Shown piece after piece: positions 46,019 to 57,009 of a DNA stretch of 64,000 bases. Below the pieces are notes generated by a model. It worked only from the letters and a program-made list of their open reading frames with translations. It did not search any database and was not told the DNA's origin. Positions within the stretch are counted from its first letter, which is position 1. Every line of letters starts with the position of its first letter. This DNA comes from Aporhodopirellula rubra (GTDB lineage Bacteria; Planctomycetota; Planctomycetia; Pirellulales; Pirellulaceae): NCBI RefSeq assembly GCF_014192335.1, contig NZ_JACHXU010000036.1, positions 1 through 64,000 on the forward strand. Direction: 5' to 3'. The position numbers and the translations under genes were made by a program.

Positions 46019-47098
46019 CTATTCGGGCGTCTCGTAATTGACAACGCACCCGCCGTTTTCGTTCGATGCATAGGCGGCTTCAACACACGCCATTGTTCGC
46101 ATCACATCGTCGATGCGTGTGGGGATCGATTCCTCAGATCCTTCGAGGTGCCGTTGGACGGATGCCATTGTGCCAACGAATGCTTCTGGAAACCACGAAC
46201 CTTCCAAGGGGATCGTCTCCCACCGCGGCGTTTGATTGCTATTGAGCAAGCAGACTTCAAATTCGTCTGCCACACCTTCAGGATAATTCATTAACAGTCC
46301 CATTTTCGCTTTCACCGCACCACGCGTGCCTTCCCACTTGATATAGCTCTGTTGATTGTGGGGGCCGAAGTCATGACCGTGGTTCGTCAGGATCGTCGCT
46401 TGGATCTCGTCGCCATAATCCATCATGATGGTGCTTCGAGTCGATGCGAGTTCGGCTTGCTTGGGATGCTTGACGGTTCGAGCGTAAACCTTCTCCGGAT
46501 CACCGAAGAACGAGCGAATCAGATCGATATAGTGGATGCTGTGCTGTTGAATCTCAACACGAGGCAGAGGGTGAATGTGGGGAAACAGATGCCAGGGCGT
46601 GTAGACCTCAACATGAACTTCCATGTGGTGCAAATCACCGAGGAGTCCTTGTTGTTGGAGCCAACGTGTTGCCATGACAAAGGGGGCGAATCGCAACTGG
46701 CAATTGATGGCAGCGTGATGGCGTTTCCGCTGACACACTTCTCGAATCGCTTGCGTCTGTTCCCACGAGTCGCCCATCGGTTTTTGAATCAAAACATGCG
46801 ATCGGTCGGGTAACGCCTCCAACACCTCGACAAATTGAGGCGGCATCATGGCGAGGTCCCAAACCATTGATGTGGGCGCGTCCGCAACGGCTTGCTCTAC
46901 CGATCCATAAACATTGGGGATGTTGTACTGATCGGCGAGCCGCTGTGCTTTCTGGACCGTACGGTTATAGATTCCGTGTACTGCGAAACCGGCCTGTTTG
47001 TAGGCTGGCAAGTGAGCGTCTTTGACGATGCCGCCCGCGCCTAAGATGACGATGGGGACACTCTGTTCGGGCAGTTCGGGTTGGTACTGAATGTCCAT
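46019..47098 (-). CDS. Gfo/Idh/MocA family oxidoreductase, cytoplasmic
   Basis: This 359-residue protein has the N-terminal dinucleotide fingerprint VPIVILGAGGIVKDAHLP, then RSHVLIQKPMGDS (Q-K-P in place of E-K-P) and QLRFAPFV. HIHPLPRVEIQQHSIHYIDL supplies catalytic-site histidines. No signal peptide is seen. The substrate is unknown. It is the last gene of a six-gene minus-strand operon, 11 bp after the solute-binding-like gene, so it probably acts on the same sugar-derived compound as the CoA-transferases and fucosidase of that operon. Confidence 0.88.
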   Translation of the reverse strand: MDIQYQPELPEQSVPIVILGAGGIVKDAHLPAYKQAGFAVHGIYNRTVQKAQRLADQYNIPNVYGSVEQAVADAPTSMVWDLAMMPPQFVEVLEALPDRSHVLIQKPMGDSWEQTQAIREVCQRKRHHAAINCQLRFAPFVMATRWLQQQGLLGDLHHMEVHVEVYTPWHLFPHIHPLPRVEIQQHSIHYIDLIRSFFGDPEKVYARTVKHPKQAELASTRSTIMMDYGDEIQATILTNHGHDFGPHNQQSYIKWEGTRGAVKAKMGLLMNYPEGVADEFEVCLLNSNQTPRWETIPLEGSWFPEAFVGTMASVQRHLEGSEESIPTRIDDVMRTMACVEAAYASNENGGCVVNYETPE

Positions 47099-47109
47099 TT
47101 GTGGGGATC

Positions 47110-48348
47110 CTAGCTTTGGTCGATACGAGCTTGAGCGGCCGCGGTGAGCTGCTGCACCGGCGTTTGGGAATTCATTGTTTGCATGACGAGGCCATCAATG
47201 ACTTCAGCCATTTGCGACCAATTTGCCAACCGAGGTAACGTACGGGCGTGTTCATGCAACGATTCCAAACGGTGGTAATACGGTACTTCACGATTGACAT
47301 CCGCATCCGTCCAGGTGCTTTTTCGGCATCCCGTTCCACCGTTGAGTGTCAAACGCTTGTCGTTTTCTCGATTGCTCATGAAGCGAATGAAGTCGTAAGC
47401 GATCATCGCATGTGGCGACCCTGCACCGATCGTGTGCAGCCAATAACAATTCAGCGACGCCGACGAGCAGCCTTCCCCATGCGGGATCGGAGCCAAGTCG
47501 ACTTTTCCCTTCACCACACTTTCGTCGACCACTTCGCTCATCGACGCGAAACCGAACCAGTTCACCATCATCACGACTTCCCCACGAGCAAACGCGAGTC
47601 CCGCTTTAACCGAGTCGATCTCACCGCAATCTGGATGAATCGCCGTTGGGTCTTGCAGGAGTTCACGATAGAAACGAAGCGCCTCGTGCGCAGCGGGTGA
47701 ATCGACGATGATACGGTCGGACGATGGGGCGAGCAGTTCGCCGCCACGGGTCCAGACATGCAACGCAAAATCAAATACGGTGTTGTGTCCGTCGGGGAAC
47801 GCAGCGACGACCGTTCCGTAGCGATTCTGATGCGGGTCGGTGAAGAACCGTGCGATTTCATGGAATTCCTGCCAAGTCTGCGGTACCGACAACTCTCGCC
47901 CCGTGAGTTCGGCAAACGCACTTCGATGGGCATCGTCCGCGAAAAGATCTTTTCGGTAGATCAAACATTCCGGGCCATCGTGAAACGGCAAACCGACGAT
48001 TGCATCACCAAAGTCTTGAAACCCGAGCATCGAAGGGGACCAGCCATCAGGAAAGTCCTCCGGCGGGGCTCGCTCGATCATCGCTTTCAAATCAACTAAC
48101 GCATTCGACGCGTGCGCCTCGGCGATCCAGTCGGTCGTCATTTGGGCGATGTCCCAGTCACCATGCTTTAGCCCGTCGCTGCCGAGTGTCGCCTCATAGA
48201 GCGGATGCAAATCCATCGGCACCGCTTCCATCTTCAGTTGACAATCAGTGTGTTCGCAGAACGCGGACCACATCTCGGCGATCGAACGTTCAAAAGGCTC
48301 GAATTGACGCACCGCGACTCGCAGTCGGTCTTGCCGGTTTGATGTCAC
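47110..48348 (-). CDS. solute-binding-like protein (family 1) without signal peptide
   Basis: This 412-residue protein resembles sugar ABC-transporter binding proteins: LRVAVRQFEPFERSIAEMW, HGDWDIAQMTTDWIAE, IVGLPFHDGPECLIYRKDLF, VPQTWQEFHEIARFF and AYDFIRFMSNREN. It begins directly with the mature fold. The only upstream room is 38 bp from the preceding gene with no further start codon, so a leader cannot be encoded, and the start is GTG. No permease or ATPase gene is nearby. It may bind a ligand in the cytoplasm. It is adjacent to a CaiB gene, mirrored by the pair at 51080-53406. Confidence 0.8.
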   Translation of the reverse strand: MTSNRQDRLRVAVRQFEPFERSIAEMWSAFCEHTDCQLKMEAVPMDLHPLYEATLGSDGLKHGDWDIAQMTTDWIAEAHASNALVDLKAMIERAPPEDFPDGWSPSMLGFQDFGDAIVGLPFHDGPECLIYRKDLFADDAHRSAFAELTGRELSVPQTWQEFHEIARFFTDPHQNRYGTVVAAFPDGHNTVFDFALHVWTRGGELLAPSSDRIIVDSPAAHEALRFYRELLQDPTAIHPDCGEIDSVKAGLAFARGEVVMMVNWFGFASMSEVVDESVVKGKVDLAPIPHGEGCSSASLNCYWLHTIGAGSPHAMIAYDFIRFMSNRENDKRLTLNGGTGCRKSTWTDADVNREVPYYHRLESLHEHARTLPRLANWSQMAEVIDGLVMQTMNSQTPVQQLTAAAQARIDQS

Positions 48349-48386
48349 CTGTGAAGCCTCGCCAAAATAGGGGAATCTGAATTCAG

Positions 48387-49532
48387 CTAGATGGATGCCA
48401 ATAGTTCGTGATCAATCGCCTCAGTATGCTCACCGAGGTCGCATGATCCTCGCGGCGCCATTAGACGCTGTCCGTCAATGCGGATCGGACAGCACGTTGT
48501 TTGGTAATTTGTTCCGTTGCCGCGGGTCACTTGCTGGATCATGTCCAACACCTGAAAGCCTTCGGCCTGCATCATGCGTTCCCAATTGAGGACTTCGGCG
48601 CACCAGATGTCGGCGGGTTCCAGAATCGCCAGCCAATCGGCGGTACAACGCGTTGCTAATCGCTCGACTAAAACTTGTTTGATCGAGTCGCGTTGGTCGT
48701 ACCAGGATTGGGGATCTGTGTACTGAGCCAATGCGGGGCAATCCAGTAATTCGCCGAGTTGCACGACGCGTCCCATCGCGAGTGCCAAGTAGCCGTCGGC
48801 GGTTTGATAAACTCCGTAGGGAGCACCCAGAAGTGCATGTGCGTTGTTGGTCGCCGTACGTTCGGGTTGCGTGCCATCCTGCAAGTGAACCGTTAGCGGT
48901 TCGAATTGGAAATCCAGCATTGCTTCGAGCATGTTGATCTCGACCAGCCCACCTTTCCCGTTCAGGGAACGTCGCACCAAGCACGCGAGAATCCCGGTAA
49001 CCAAAAGTGCGCCTGCCCAGATGTCCGCAACGGCAACGCCAACCGGGACAGGACCGTCATTTGCATTGCCGCTGAGCCACGTCATGCCTGACAACGCTTG
49101 GGCGAGCAAGTCTTGACCCGGTTTGCCTTTCCATGGACCTTCTTTTCCATAGCCGCTGATTTCGCCGTACACGATCCCCGGATTCATCGCTTTGACAGTT
49201 TGGTAGTCCAATCCGAGGCGATCGATCACACCGGGGCGAAAGTTGTGAAGAACGACATCGGCTTTTGCGATGAGCCGTTTAACCTTAGCTAGGTCGTCGT
49301 CGTTCTTAAGGTCAGCGACATAGCCTTCTTTATTGCGATTGATCGCGTGAAAAATCGTTGACTCGCCATCAATTTCATAGTCCGAAACATACAGGTGCCG
49401 GCAGATGTCACCCGTTTCGGGACGCTCAACTTTGATGACACGTGCACCCAAGTCCGCCAACCGCAAACTGGCGGATGGCCCGGACAGGAACTGGCTCAAA
49501 TCCACAACAAGTATGTCTTCGAGTGGTCTCAT
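48387..49532 (-). CDS. CaiB/BaiF family (class III) CoA-transferase
   Basis: This 381-residue protein carries the family III fold: [32 protein letters not shown], with a catalytic-type aspartate region near [31 protein letters not shown] and [14 protein letters not shown]. The enzymes move CoA between acyl-CoA and a free organic acid. Its start ([11 protein letters not shown]) overlaps the fucosidase stop by one base (TAATG). A longer frame is rejected because it would extend into that gene. Its closest relative in the window is the CaiB gene at 51080-52231. Confidence 0.9.
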   Translation of the reverse strand: MRPLEDILVVDLSQFLSGPSASLRLADLGARVIKVERPETGDICRHLYVSDYEIDGESTIFHAINRNKEGYVADLKNDDDLAKVKRLIAKADVVLHNFRPGVIDRLGLDYQTVKAMNPGIVYGEISGYGKEGPWKGKPGQDLLAQALSGMTWLSGNANDGPVPVGVAVADIWAGALLVTGILACLVRRSLNGKGGLVEINMLEAMLDFQFEPLTVHLQDGTQPERTATNNAHALLGAPYGVYQTADGYLALAMGRVVQLGELLDCPALAQYTDPQSWYDQRDSIKQVLVERLATRCTADWLAILEPADIWCAEVLNWERMMQAEGFQVLDMIQQVTRGNGTNYQTTCCPIRIDGQRLMAPRGSCDLGEHTEAIDHELLASI

Positions 49533-51070
49533 TATTCTCTTTCGATCTTGAAGACAAAGGCATGTTGGCAATCTGTGTCTTCCGGAACGTCGATAAACAG
49601 CCCGTGTTGATTTCGTTCCCAGGTAATCGCTCCGTCGTGCCCCACCAAGGAAACATCAACAATTTCGTCGCGGTAGGTCGCCGACGAGAGCCAATAGATT
49701 CGCAACGACTTTCCGTCTTTGGGGCGTCCCAACGCGATCGCATAGAGGTTTCCGTTGTTGGTGGTGAAGCGAACATCCTCACCTGTGAATCCGTTGAATT
49801 TGGTATCGGACAGGTGCCCAACCGGTGTTGCCGTCGGGCCTTCACCGAACATCAGCCAAGGACGTGATCCGTAGATCGCCTCGCCGTTCACTCGCAGCCA
49901 ATCGCCAATCCCCTTCAGAATCTCTTTCTGTTCTTTGGGAATGGTTCCGTCAGGCGCCGGTGCGATGTTCAAAAGCATGCAGCCGTTTTTGCTGACGATA
50001 TCGACTAGGTCGTCGATCAAACGGTCCGCTGAGTAGTAATCGATATCAGACGCGTATGACCAAGTTGACGGCGAGATGGAGGTGTCCGTTAACCAAGGGT
50101 CGGGATAGATGTCGGGCATGCGACTTCGTTCGAGATCAACCGTTCCCGTTCGGATCGCCATGTCGGGGCGTTTGTACGTCAAAACGGGTTGCTGGCCGTT
50201 TGCCTTTGCGTGGTTGTAATAGTTTGCAGCCATCTGCATTCGCACCGATTCCGAAAGGATCTGCATACGATTGTCAAACCACAGCAAATCGGGTGAGTAC
50301 CCCGTCACGACCTCGTTGATTTTTTCGAGCCAAACTTTTTCGAACTCATCTGTTGGCATCGGGTAGGAATACATGTTGGTGTGTCGTCCATTGGCCAACA
50401 GACCGCTCTGCGCTTCTGCCGAGGGCAAGATTGGACCATACAACCCTTGGTACTCAGGATTCGATGCATCCGCATTCGGGTCCCAAGTCGGGAACCACCC
50501 CCAGTGCCACGCATGGTGCATGCTGACCAAGAATTTGAGATCTCGCTTTTCAATCGCCTCCTTCATCTCGCCAACCACGTCACGCTTGGGGCCCATCTCA
50601 ACCGCGTTCCACGGATTCACTTTTGAGCCCCACATTGAGAAACCGTCGGAGTGCTCGCCAACGGGACCGGCAAACTTGGCCCCCGCCTGAACATAGGTTT
50701 CGACCCACTCATCCGCATCGAACCGTTCGGCCTTAAGCAACGGAACCAAGTCTTTGTAGCCGAACTCAGACGGATCGCCATAGTTGGCAAGATGGTCGGT
50801 GTGATTGACATGTCCCTTCACGTACATGTTGCGACCATACCAATCCGCGTTGCGGCTTCCTTTCGATGCGGAATAAACACCCCAGTGTGCGTAGATGCCG
50901 AATTTGGCATCGCGAAACCAATCCGGGCATTCGTATTGCTCCAGTGATTTCCATTGCGGCTCAAACGGTCCATCAACAGGGGCCTGTGCACACACCGATG
51001 GCGATGTCAGCAGCGTCCCAATCGTGAACGCAAAAATCAAAACGACGCATACAGCCGACGATGTCTTCAT
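49532..51070 (-). CDS. secreted alpha-L-fucosidase, GH29
   Basis: This 512-residue protein has a signal peptide (residues about 5-28, VCAQAP) and the GH29 barrel: [45 protein letters not shown] and [10 protein letters not shown], which holds the predicted nucleophile aspartate. [13 protein letters not shown] and EAIYGSRPW are typical of the family. A C-terminal beta domain follows. It removes L-fucose, or a similar alpha-L-sugar, from glycans outside the cytoplasm, in contrast to the CoA enzymes beside it. It is the third gene of the six-gene operon. Confidence 0.92.
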   Translation of the reverse strand: MKTSSAVCVVLIFAFTIGTLLTSPSVCAQAPVDGPFEPQWKSLEQYECPDWFRDAKFGIYAHWGVYSASKGSRNADWYGRNMYVKGHVNHTDHLANYGDPSEFGYKDLVPLLKAERFDADEWVETYVQAGAKFAGPVGEHSDGFSMWGSKVNPWNAVEMGPKRDVVGEMKEAIEKRDLKFLVSMHHAWHWGWFPTWDPNADASNPEYQGLYGPILPSAEAQSGLLANGRHTNMYSYPMPTDEFEKVWLEKINEVVTGYSPDLLWFDNRMQILSESVRMQMAANYYNHAKANGQQPVLTYKRPDMAIRTGTVDLERSRMPDIYPDPWLTDTSISPSTWSYASDIDYYSADRLIDDLVDIVSKNGCMLLNIAPAPDGTIPKEQKEILKGIGDWLRVNGEAIYGSRPWLMFGEGPTATPVGHLSDTKFNGFTGEDVRFTTNNGNLYAIALGRPKDGKSLRIYWLSSATYRDEIVDVSLVGHDGAITWERNQHGLFIDVPEDTDCQHAFVFKIERE

Positions 51071-51079
51071 CTTTCTAAC

Positions 51080-52231
51080 CTAGGTAGTGGGGCGTTGCAG
51101 TTCTTTCAGGATCTCTTCGGTGTCGTTGCCAACTCGAGGAGCGGCGTCATGGCAAAACAATCGCTCGCCATCGATTCGCACGGGGCTACGCAACGTTCGC
51201 ACGGACGAATCGAAGCGACGGACTTCTTGCTCCATTTCGAGCACGCGATAACCGTCGCGTTTGCGTAGTTCTTCATAGCTCAATACTTCGGCGCACCACA
51301 CGTCGGCCGCCTCCAACCGCTCAAGCCAATGAACCGTTGGATGACACGCCAGTTTGGCCGCGATCAAATCGCGAATGTCATCGGAGTGTTGGAATTTCGC
51401 TTTCACATCAGTGAACTGATCGAGATTTTCGATGCCGAGTAGTTCGCCTAGTTTGGTCAGCGACCCCATCGCCAATGCCAAGTGGCCGTCTGCCGTTGGA
51501 TAAACGCCGTAAGGAGCCCCCTGGTAAGGATGCGCGGCAAATCCACGACTGCGGTTTGGCATTCGATTTCCATCGTTGAGATAGGTCGTCAACGCCTCAA
51601 ATTGCAAGTCGACCGTTGACTCGACAAGACTGACCTCCACCAACGCACCCTGATTTGTCTTGCCCCGGCGGACCAGCGCCGCGAGCAACCCTTGCGCAAA
51701 ATGAATGCCGCAGATCGCGTCGGCGGCGGCAACGCCAATAGGAACCGGTGGACTGTCGCGGCGCCCGGTGAGGAACATCAAACCTGTCATGGACTGTGCC
51801 AACAAATCCTGGCCGGGCTTGTTTCGCCACGGGCCTGCTTTGCCATAGCCGGACACCTCGCCGTAGACCAGCCGAGGATTCAATTGACGCACCACGTCAT
51901 AGTTCATCCCCAACCTCTCCATGATGCCCGGACGAAAGTTATGAGTCATCACGTCAGCACGCTTGACTAGTTCCTTCACAGCGACTAGGTCCGAAGGATT
52001 TTTCAAATTTGCCGTGAACGATTGCTTGCAACGATTGATTGTGTGGAACACAAGGCTATCACCGTCGACGGTCATGTTTTTGGTTGCCAAACCGCGACAC
52101 GCTTCGCCCGTGCCTGGACGCTCGATCTTGATCACGCGAGCCCCCATGTCGGCCAAACGAAGTCCGGCCCAGGGCCCGGCAAGGTACTGGCAAAACTCCA
52201 GCACGACGAGGCCTTCGAGCGGTCGACTCAT
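51080..52231 (-). CDS. CaiB/BaiF family (class III) CoA-transferase, second copy
   Basis: This 383-residue protein is homologous throughout to the gene at 48387-49532: [70 protein letters not shown] and [27 protein letters not shown]. The two copies may have different acceptors or form a heteromeric enzyme, as some class III CoA-transferases do. The start overlaps the solute-binding-like gene by 4 bp, and 9 bp separate it from the fucosidase gene. Confidence 0.9.
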   Translation of the reverse strand: MSRPLEGLVVLEFCQYLAGPWAGLRLADMGARVIKIERPGTGEACRGLATKNMTVDGDSLVFHTINRCKQSFTANLKNPSDLVAVKELVKRADVMTHNFRPGIMERLGMNYDVVRQLNPRLVYGEVSGYGKAGPWRNKPGQDLLAQSMTGLMFLTGRRDSPPVPIGVAAADAICGIHFAQGLLAALVRRGKTNQGALVEVSLVESTVDLQFEALTTYLNDGNRMPNRSRGFAAHPYQGAPYGVYPTADGHLALAMGSLTKLGELLGIENLDQFTDVKAKFQHSDDIRDLIAAKLACHPTVHWLERLEAADVWCAEVLSYEELRKRDGYRVLEMEQEVRRFDSSVRTLRSPVRIDGERLFCHDAAPRVGNDTEEILKELQRPTT

Positions 52232-53406
52232 TCTGCCCCATCCTTTCGGCTGTCACGATACATCTGATTCAATGTTTGCATCACTTGCTTGGGATCGCCC
52301 CCATGCATCATGTAATCGCGAATGGGAGCCCCTCCGCCGTCACGGTCTTGAAACTGAAGAGAGCCGGAGTACCGAGGTCGTAAATAGGCGCGATCTAAAC
52401 ACGGCAGTGTATTGGCGAAATAGTTTTTAGTGCGGCGATTGTTCTCTTCGTCTTCCCATGCCGCGCGGTGCCCGGGTTGTCCGCCGTTTTCGGCGAACTG
52501 GGTTTGTTGGTAATCGCGTCCAGCCACCATCTGTGCGAACTGTGCTGCAACCTCCGGATGCTTGCAGTGGCTGGAGATTGCCAGCCCCGTTCCGCCAAGC
52601 GTTGTGCGGAGCGGATAACCGTCCTTCGAAACAACGTCTCCAAAGTACAACAAATTTGGAGCATAGCCACGACGAGAATAGTTCGAGTAACCGTACGCAA
52701 ACGGACAGTAAGCGATGTCGTCACGGCGGCTCATCGCTTCATAGACCTGAATGGGATTCCATTCAAAAATCTCGGACGACTGATAGGACGCGAGCTCGCG
52801 GAGTTGCTCCAACGCCTGCATCCCCAACTCATCGTTGACGACGCAGTCCTCCGACACGAACAGATCCGAGTCCGGGACGCAGCACAGCATGTAGAAGTTC
52901 ATCAACGTGTCCTGCGGGATACCCGGCATTGCAACCAAGCCGAGTTTAGCCAGAGCCATCACGTCTTCCCATGTATTAGGAATCGCTAGGTCCTTTTGCC
53001 GCATCAAGTCAGGTCGCCAGGACGCGACCGGTGTCGCTGCATCGATCGCCAACGCCCATTGCTGACCTTCAAATCGATAACTCGCGTGGGAAACACCGAC
53101 CGAGTTTGCCTTCTGGTCAGCCAAGAAATCACCCGGCAGGATTCTCTCCAGTGGATTCAACACGCCATGCCGGGCGGCGAATCCGGCCCAAGGATGATCG
53201 ATTACGAGCAGATCAAAGCTTTCCGCCAACGGCTGCAACGGCTGGTCGGCAAACTCCTGCAGGGAACGCTTCTCCCACGCGATCGAAACCGGAATCCCTG
53301 CCGCTTGGCTCAATTCCTCAAATCGCTGGGCCGCCGCAACCAGCGGAACGAAGCCGCGGGTGTGGTTCCAGGTGATTCCTCGCAATCGAATCGGAAGCTC
53401 AGGCAT
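52228..53406 (-). CDS. solute-binding-like protein without signal peptide, second copy
   Basis: This 392-residue protein has the binding-protein layout: [73 protein letters not shown] and [24 protein letters not shown]. Like the protein at 47110-48348 it starts with the mature fold, and a predicted promoter only about 40 bp upstream leaves no room for a leader. It is the first gene of the minus-strand operon, divergent from the IclR gene. It may be a cytoplasmic ligand binder. Confidence 0.8.
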   Translation of the reverse strand: MPELPIRLRGITWNHTRGFVPLVAAAQRFEELSQAAGIPVSIAWEKRSLQEFADQPLQPLAESFDLLVIDHPWAGFAARHGVLNPLERILPGDFLADQKANSVGVSHASYRFEGQQWALAIDAATPVASWRPDLMRQKDLAIPNTWEDVMALAKLGLVAMPGIPQDTLMNFYMLCCVPDSDLFVSEDCVVNDELGMQALEQLRELASYQSSEIFEWNPIQVYEAMSRRDDIAYCPFAYGYSNYSRRGYAPNLLYFGDVVSKDGYPLRTTLGGTGLAISSHCKHPEVAAQFAQMVAGRDYQQTQFAENGGQPGHRAAWEDEENNRRTKNYFANTLPCLDRAYLRPRYSGSLQFQDRDGGGAPIRDYMMHGGDPKQVMQTLNQMYRDSRKDGAE

Positions 53407-53443
53407 GACGAACCCGCTTTTGCATGTGAAAGTTTCTTTCCCT

Positions 53444-53489
53444 ATGCTAAATCCCTAGATTGACAAGTGTCAACAGCGGGTTTTATATT
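53444..53489. promoter_or_regulatory. symmetric divergent promoter with operator-like palindrome
   Basis: TTGACA-AG-TGTCAA at 53460-53473 is a perfect 6-bp inverted repeat with a 2-bp centre. On the plus strand TTGACA (53460-53465) is followed after 18 bp by TATATT (53484-53489), a near-consensus promoter for the IclR gene. On the minus strand the mirrored TTGACA (53473-53468) is followed after 18 bp by TAGCAT (53449-53444), a weaker promoter for the solute-binding/CaiB operon. The palindrome covers both -35 boxes and is therefore a natural binding site for the IclR-type regulator. Confidence 0.7.
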
Positions 53490-53520
53490 GTGAAAACTCT
53501 TTCCACCGGAGAAAATTCAC

Positions 53521-54321
53521 GTGACTGTCGAAAATGCCGCACGCGTTCGAGCTAAAAAAGCCACCACGGTGAAGTACAGCGTGCCCGCGTTCGAGCATGG
53601 ACTCGATCTGTTGGAGTTACTGCTGGCGTCCCCCGTCTCGTTGTCACAAACTGCGATCGCTAATCAAACGGGCCGTCCAATCAGTTCAGTCTTCCGATTA
53701 CTGAACTGCCTCGAACAACGGCGTTACGTGCAGCGTGACGTGGACACGGGCAACTACGGCCCCACGATGCGTTTGTACCAACTCGCGCAAGCATGCCCCG
53801 CTCATCAGCGGTTTCGCGACTTGGCGATGGCGCCAATGCAGGACCTCGCGCGGAAGGTTGGTGAATCCTGCCATCTGTCGATTCGCGAAGGGAACCAACT
53901 GCGTGTCGTCTACAACCAACCCAGCCCCCACATGCACTCGCTCAATGTCAGCGAGAACGCCACCTATTCACTGGTACGCACGACGGCGGGGAAGTTGCTG
54001 CTCGCGCATCTGCCGAGCGACCGACGTGAACGCTTGCTCGAAAGCCTCCCGGAATTCCGTGAATACTCTAGTCGCGAACAAGAGACGCTACGCGCTGACC
54101 TGGAAGAACTCGGGCTGAAGAAAATCACAGCCGTCCCGAGTCAAGTCACGCCGGGCGTGCTCGACGTTGACCTCCTGCTCGAGAACGCATGGTTGGGAGA
54201 TCACGCCGTGTTGGCGGTCCCGTGCATTCAGAAGTACAGCAAGAGCGAACAAAAAACAAATCTGCTGCCAACGATTGAGGCAGCCGCTGAGCATATCGTT
54301 GCTGCGCTAAAGGAGGCATAA
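53521..54321 (+). CDS. IclR family transcriptional regulator
   Basis: This 266-residue regulator has an N-terminal winged helix-turn-helix (residues about 20-85: [45 protein letters not shown]) and a C-terminal effector-binding domain ([38 protein letters not shown] and AVLAVPCIQ). It probably senses an organic acid or its CoA-related product and controls both divergent operons through the palindrome at 53460-53473. The GTG start has CGGAG about 10 nt upstream. It is followed by MaoC and RhaT-like genes. Confidence 0.93.
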   Translation: MTVENAARVRAKKATTVKYSVPAFEHGLDLLELLLASPVSLSQTAIANQTGRPISSVFRLLNCLEQRRYVQRDVDTGNYGPTMRLYQLAQACPAHQRFRDLAMAPMQDLARKVGESCHLSIREGNQLRVVYNQPSPHMHSLNVSENATYSLVRTTAGKLLLAHLPSDRRERLLESLPEFREYSSREQETLRADLEELGLKKITAVPSQVTPGVLDVDLLLENAWLGDHAVLAVPCIQKYSKSEQKTNLLPTIEAAAEHIVAALKEA

Positions 54322-54322
54322 A

Positions 54323-54778
54323 GTGTTTCAAGAAATCTATTACGACGACTATCGCATTGGCGACACGCGAACGACGCTTGGCCGAACGATCACTGAGGCT
54401 GACATCGTATTGCACGCGGGACAGACCGGCGATTTCTTTCCGCACCACATGGACGCTCAATGGTGCAAGACCCAGGATTTCAAGCAACGCATCGTGCATG
54501 GCACGTTGACCTTTTCGGTCGGTGTCGGCTTGACGGCCGTCGTCGTCAATCCGCGCGGCATGAGCTATGGCTACGACCGACTGAGATTCATCAAGCCGGT
54601 GTTCATTGGCGACACGCTGCATACAGTGGTCACCATTTCGGAAAAGAATGATCACAAAAAACGTCAGAATGTCGGCATCGTAACCGAGCACTTAGACGTC
54701 AAGAATCAAAACGGCGACACGGTCTTGGTTTGTGACCATCTCCTGATCGTTGATAAGAAAGCAACCAGCCATGGCTGA
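54323..54778 (+). CDS. MaoC-type (R)-specific enoyl-CoA hydratase-like protein
   Basis: This 151-residue hot-dog-fold protein has [17 protein letters not shown], with the hydratase-2 aspartate and histidine (D37 and H41/H42), followed by [12 protein letters not shown] and [18 protein letters not shown]. It probably hydrates or dehydrates a CoA-linked acid made by the CaiB-type transferases of the facing operon. The GTG start is preceded by AGGAGG at 54311-54316, inside the end of the iclR gene. Its stop codon overlaps the next gene by 8 bp. Confidence 0.88.
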   Translation: MFQEIYYDDYRIGDTRTTLGRTITEADIVLHAGQTGDFFPHHMDAQWCKTQDFKQRIVHGTLTFSVGVGLTAVVVNPRGMSYGYDRLRFIKPVFIGDTLHTVVTISEKNDHKKRQNVGIVTEHLDVKNQNGDTVLVCDHLLIVDKKATSHG

Positions 54779-55835
54779 CCCGATTCTCGGTGCCGCGCTG
54801 CATAGCGCCGGAGCCCTTTCTTCCTCGAGCTGTTACACGCCTCAGAAAAAGACCACGCTGTGGTCATGGGAAGTTTATTGGATCTCCCAAGCCTCCTTTG
54901 CTTGGCTCGTTCTGCCGATCTTGGGTGCGTTTTTTACGATCCCCAATTACACGAATGTGTTGGCGAGTTGTCCCAAGGATGCGATGCTGCGGACGCTTGC
55001 CTTGGGCGCGATCTATGGCGTCGGCGGGCTGACCTTTGGGTTAGGGATTCGTTACATCGGGTTCTCACTCAACTACGCGATTGCGGTTGGAATCTCCGCC
55101 GGGCTGGGAACGATTTTTCCTCTGATTTGGAACCCGAACGACGGGTTCGTCTGGTTGCTTGATGAGAAATTTTCGACTGGGCCGGGTATGATCGTCTTGA
55201 CTGGGATTTCCCTTTCGCTCGTCGGAATCGTGTTCTGCGGTTGGGCGGGGGCGCTGCGTGAGAAAACGCAAGGCGATGGCCCCTCGAAGTTCACCTTTAA
55301 AACCGGGGTGCCCCTGGCAATCGTCGCGGGGACTCTATCGGCGGTGTTCAACTTCGCACTCCTCGCCGGTCAACCGCTGGAACAGGCTGCATTAGATGCT
55401 GGTGCGAGCGACCTGTTGAAAATGAATGCGATCTACCCGTTCTCCAATGGTGGTGCATTCCTTGTGAACTTGGTTTGGTGCGTCTTTTTGATGCGACGCA
55501 ATCGAACAGGATCGCAGTTGGTCCGGCTGCCTGCGAAAGGAACCGGGACACTCGCCTTCTACTACTTGATGGCGTTACTCAGCGGCACGTTCTGGTACTT
55601 TCAGTTTTTCTTCTATGGCATGGGGCATGCCAACATGGGTGAATCGTACGGTTTCACGAGCTGGGGACTGCACATGGCAATGCTGATTCTCTTCAGCAAT
55701 ATCTTTGGCACCGTTTTTCGCGAATGGGAAGGTGCCGACAAATTGCCCAAGCGTATCCTCCATGTCGGCATGCTGATCATTGTGGCCTCAACACTGATCA
55801 TCACCTACGGCAACTATCTCGGCGAGCAGAGTTAA
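54771..55835 (+). CDS. RhaT family sugar:proton symporter-like protein
   Basis: This 354-residue membrane protein has about ten hydrophobic segments and matches the L-rhamnose/proton symporter family: [32 protein letters not shown] in segments, LPNY-like [37 protein letters not shown] and GTIFPLI. Given the GH29 fucosidase in the facing operon, fucose or another 6-deoxy sugar (or its acid) is a plausible substrate, but this is inference. The start ATG overlaps the end of the MaoC gene. Confidence 0.85.
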   Translation: MADPILGAALHSAGALSSSSCYTPQKKTTLWSWEVYWISQASFAWLVLPILGAFFTIPNYTNVLASCPKDAMLRTLALGAIYGVGGLTFGLGIRYIGFSLNYAIAVGISAGLGTIFPLIWNPNDGFVWLLDEKFSTGPGMIVLTGISLSLVGIVFCGWAGALREKTQGDGPSKFTFKTGVPLAIVAGTLSAVFNFALLAGQPLEQAALDAGASDLLKMNAIYPFSNGGAFLVNLVWCVFLMRRNRTGSQLVRLPAKGTGTLAFYYLMALLSGTFWYFQFFFYGMGHANMGESYGFTSWGLHMAMLILFSNIFGTVFREWEGADKLPKRILHVGMLIIVASTLIITYGNYLGEQS

Positions 55836-55993
55836 AGGCGTCCACCATTCCACACAAAGTACCGGATGCAAACCGCATCGATCTGAAACTCGCCAAAGGC
55901 TCGTACGAAGAAACGCTCGGTCGCCCCGGAGCCCTGGGGAAAAGGGCCAATTCGATCGCACCGCATTCGATCCGCCACAGCACGCGTGTCAGC

Positions 55994-56914
55994 TCATGTC
56001 TTCGGCACGTATTGCCTGAGGAAATTATGACTGGTCTTCAATGCCTGGATTCGCGATTCGAGACTTCCTTCGAACGCACGATCCTCGACCTCCACGCATA
56101 CGGCGCCGTCGTACCCGGCATCAGTCAATAGGCTGAAGAACTTCCCCCAATGGACATCGCCCATCCCTGGCAGCTTTGGGGTGTGGTAGTCAGTGGGGCA
56201 TCCCATGATGCCAACCTCGTCCAACCGATTCTGATCGATTCGGACGTCTTTGGCATGCACATGGTAGAATCGATTCCCGAACTCTCGGATCGCCTTCAGG
56301 TAGTCCATCCGCTGCCAGACAAAATGAGATGGATCATAATTGAGCCCGAGAGAATTACCCGGGATGTCCTCAAACGCTTTTCTCCAAGTCGCAGGGGTCG
56401 TGAAAAGATTGCATCCCCCTGGCCACTCATCTTGAGTGAACAACATGGGGCAGTTTTCGATACCGATTCGCACCTCGTGCTCTTCAGCAAGAGCGGCAAG
56501 CGGAATCCATGTTTCCAAGAAAGCGGGCCAATTCTGTTCGACAGTTTTGGTCCAATCGCGGCCAGCAAACGTGGTCACGACCCCAATCCCGAGTTGCTGT
56601 GCTGCGGAAATCAACTTTCCAATTTGTCGCACCGCCAACTCACGCTGAGAAGAATCAGGCGTCAGTGGATTGGGGTAATACCCCAGACTACTGATTTCGA
56701 TTCCGTACTTCGCCGTCAGCCCATGGACTTGTTCAATCAAAGGGGCAGACAAGTTACTCACGTCGAGATGCGTGACCCCCGCATAGCGTCGCTTTGCGTT
56801 GCCCGGAGGCCAGCACATCACTTCAATACAGTCGTACCCGACGTCGGATGCAACCTTGAACAACTCCTCCAGGGGCAATTCAGGAAGGATCGCCGAAACA
56901 AACCCAAGCTTCAT
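55994..56914 (-). CDS. sugar phosphate isomerase/epimerase family TIM-barrel protein
   Basis: This 306-residue protein has the AP-endonuclease-2/xylose-isomerase-like barrel: [44 protein letters not shown] (metal glutamate), [12 protein letters not shown] (aspartate/histidine), FYHVHAKDV (histidine/aspartate) and [10 protein letters not shown] (glutamate). These are the metal ligands of the family. It may isomerise, epimerise or cleave a keto-sugar. It is the last gene after DUF1080 and Gfo/Idh genes on the same strand, 95 bp downstream of the latter. Confidence 0.9.
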   Translation of the reverse strand: MKLGFVSAILPELPLEELFKVASDVGYDCIEVMCWPPGNAKRRYAGVTHLDVSNLSAPLIEQVHGLTAKYGIEISSLGYYPNPLTPDSSQRELAVRQIGKLISAAQQLGIGVVTTFAGRDWTKTVEQNWPAFLETWIPLAALAEEHEVRIGIENCPMLFTQDEWPGGCNLFTTPATWRKAFEDIPGNSLGLNYDPSHFVWQRMDYLKAIREFGNRFYHVHAKDVRIDQNRLDEVGIMGCPTDYHTPKLPGMGDVHWGKFFSLLTDAGYDGAVCVEVEDRAFEGSLESRIQALKTSHNFLRQYVPKT

Positions 56915-57009
56915 ATTATCGCCGTGCCTACACTTGCTATGGAACGAACTGAGAGAAGCCCCGGATCGCGCCGCCGGCCTCTCTCGACTCTACGATCACG
57001 CTCTCCGGA

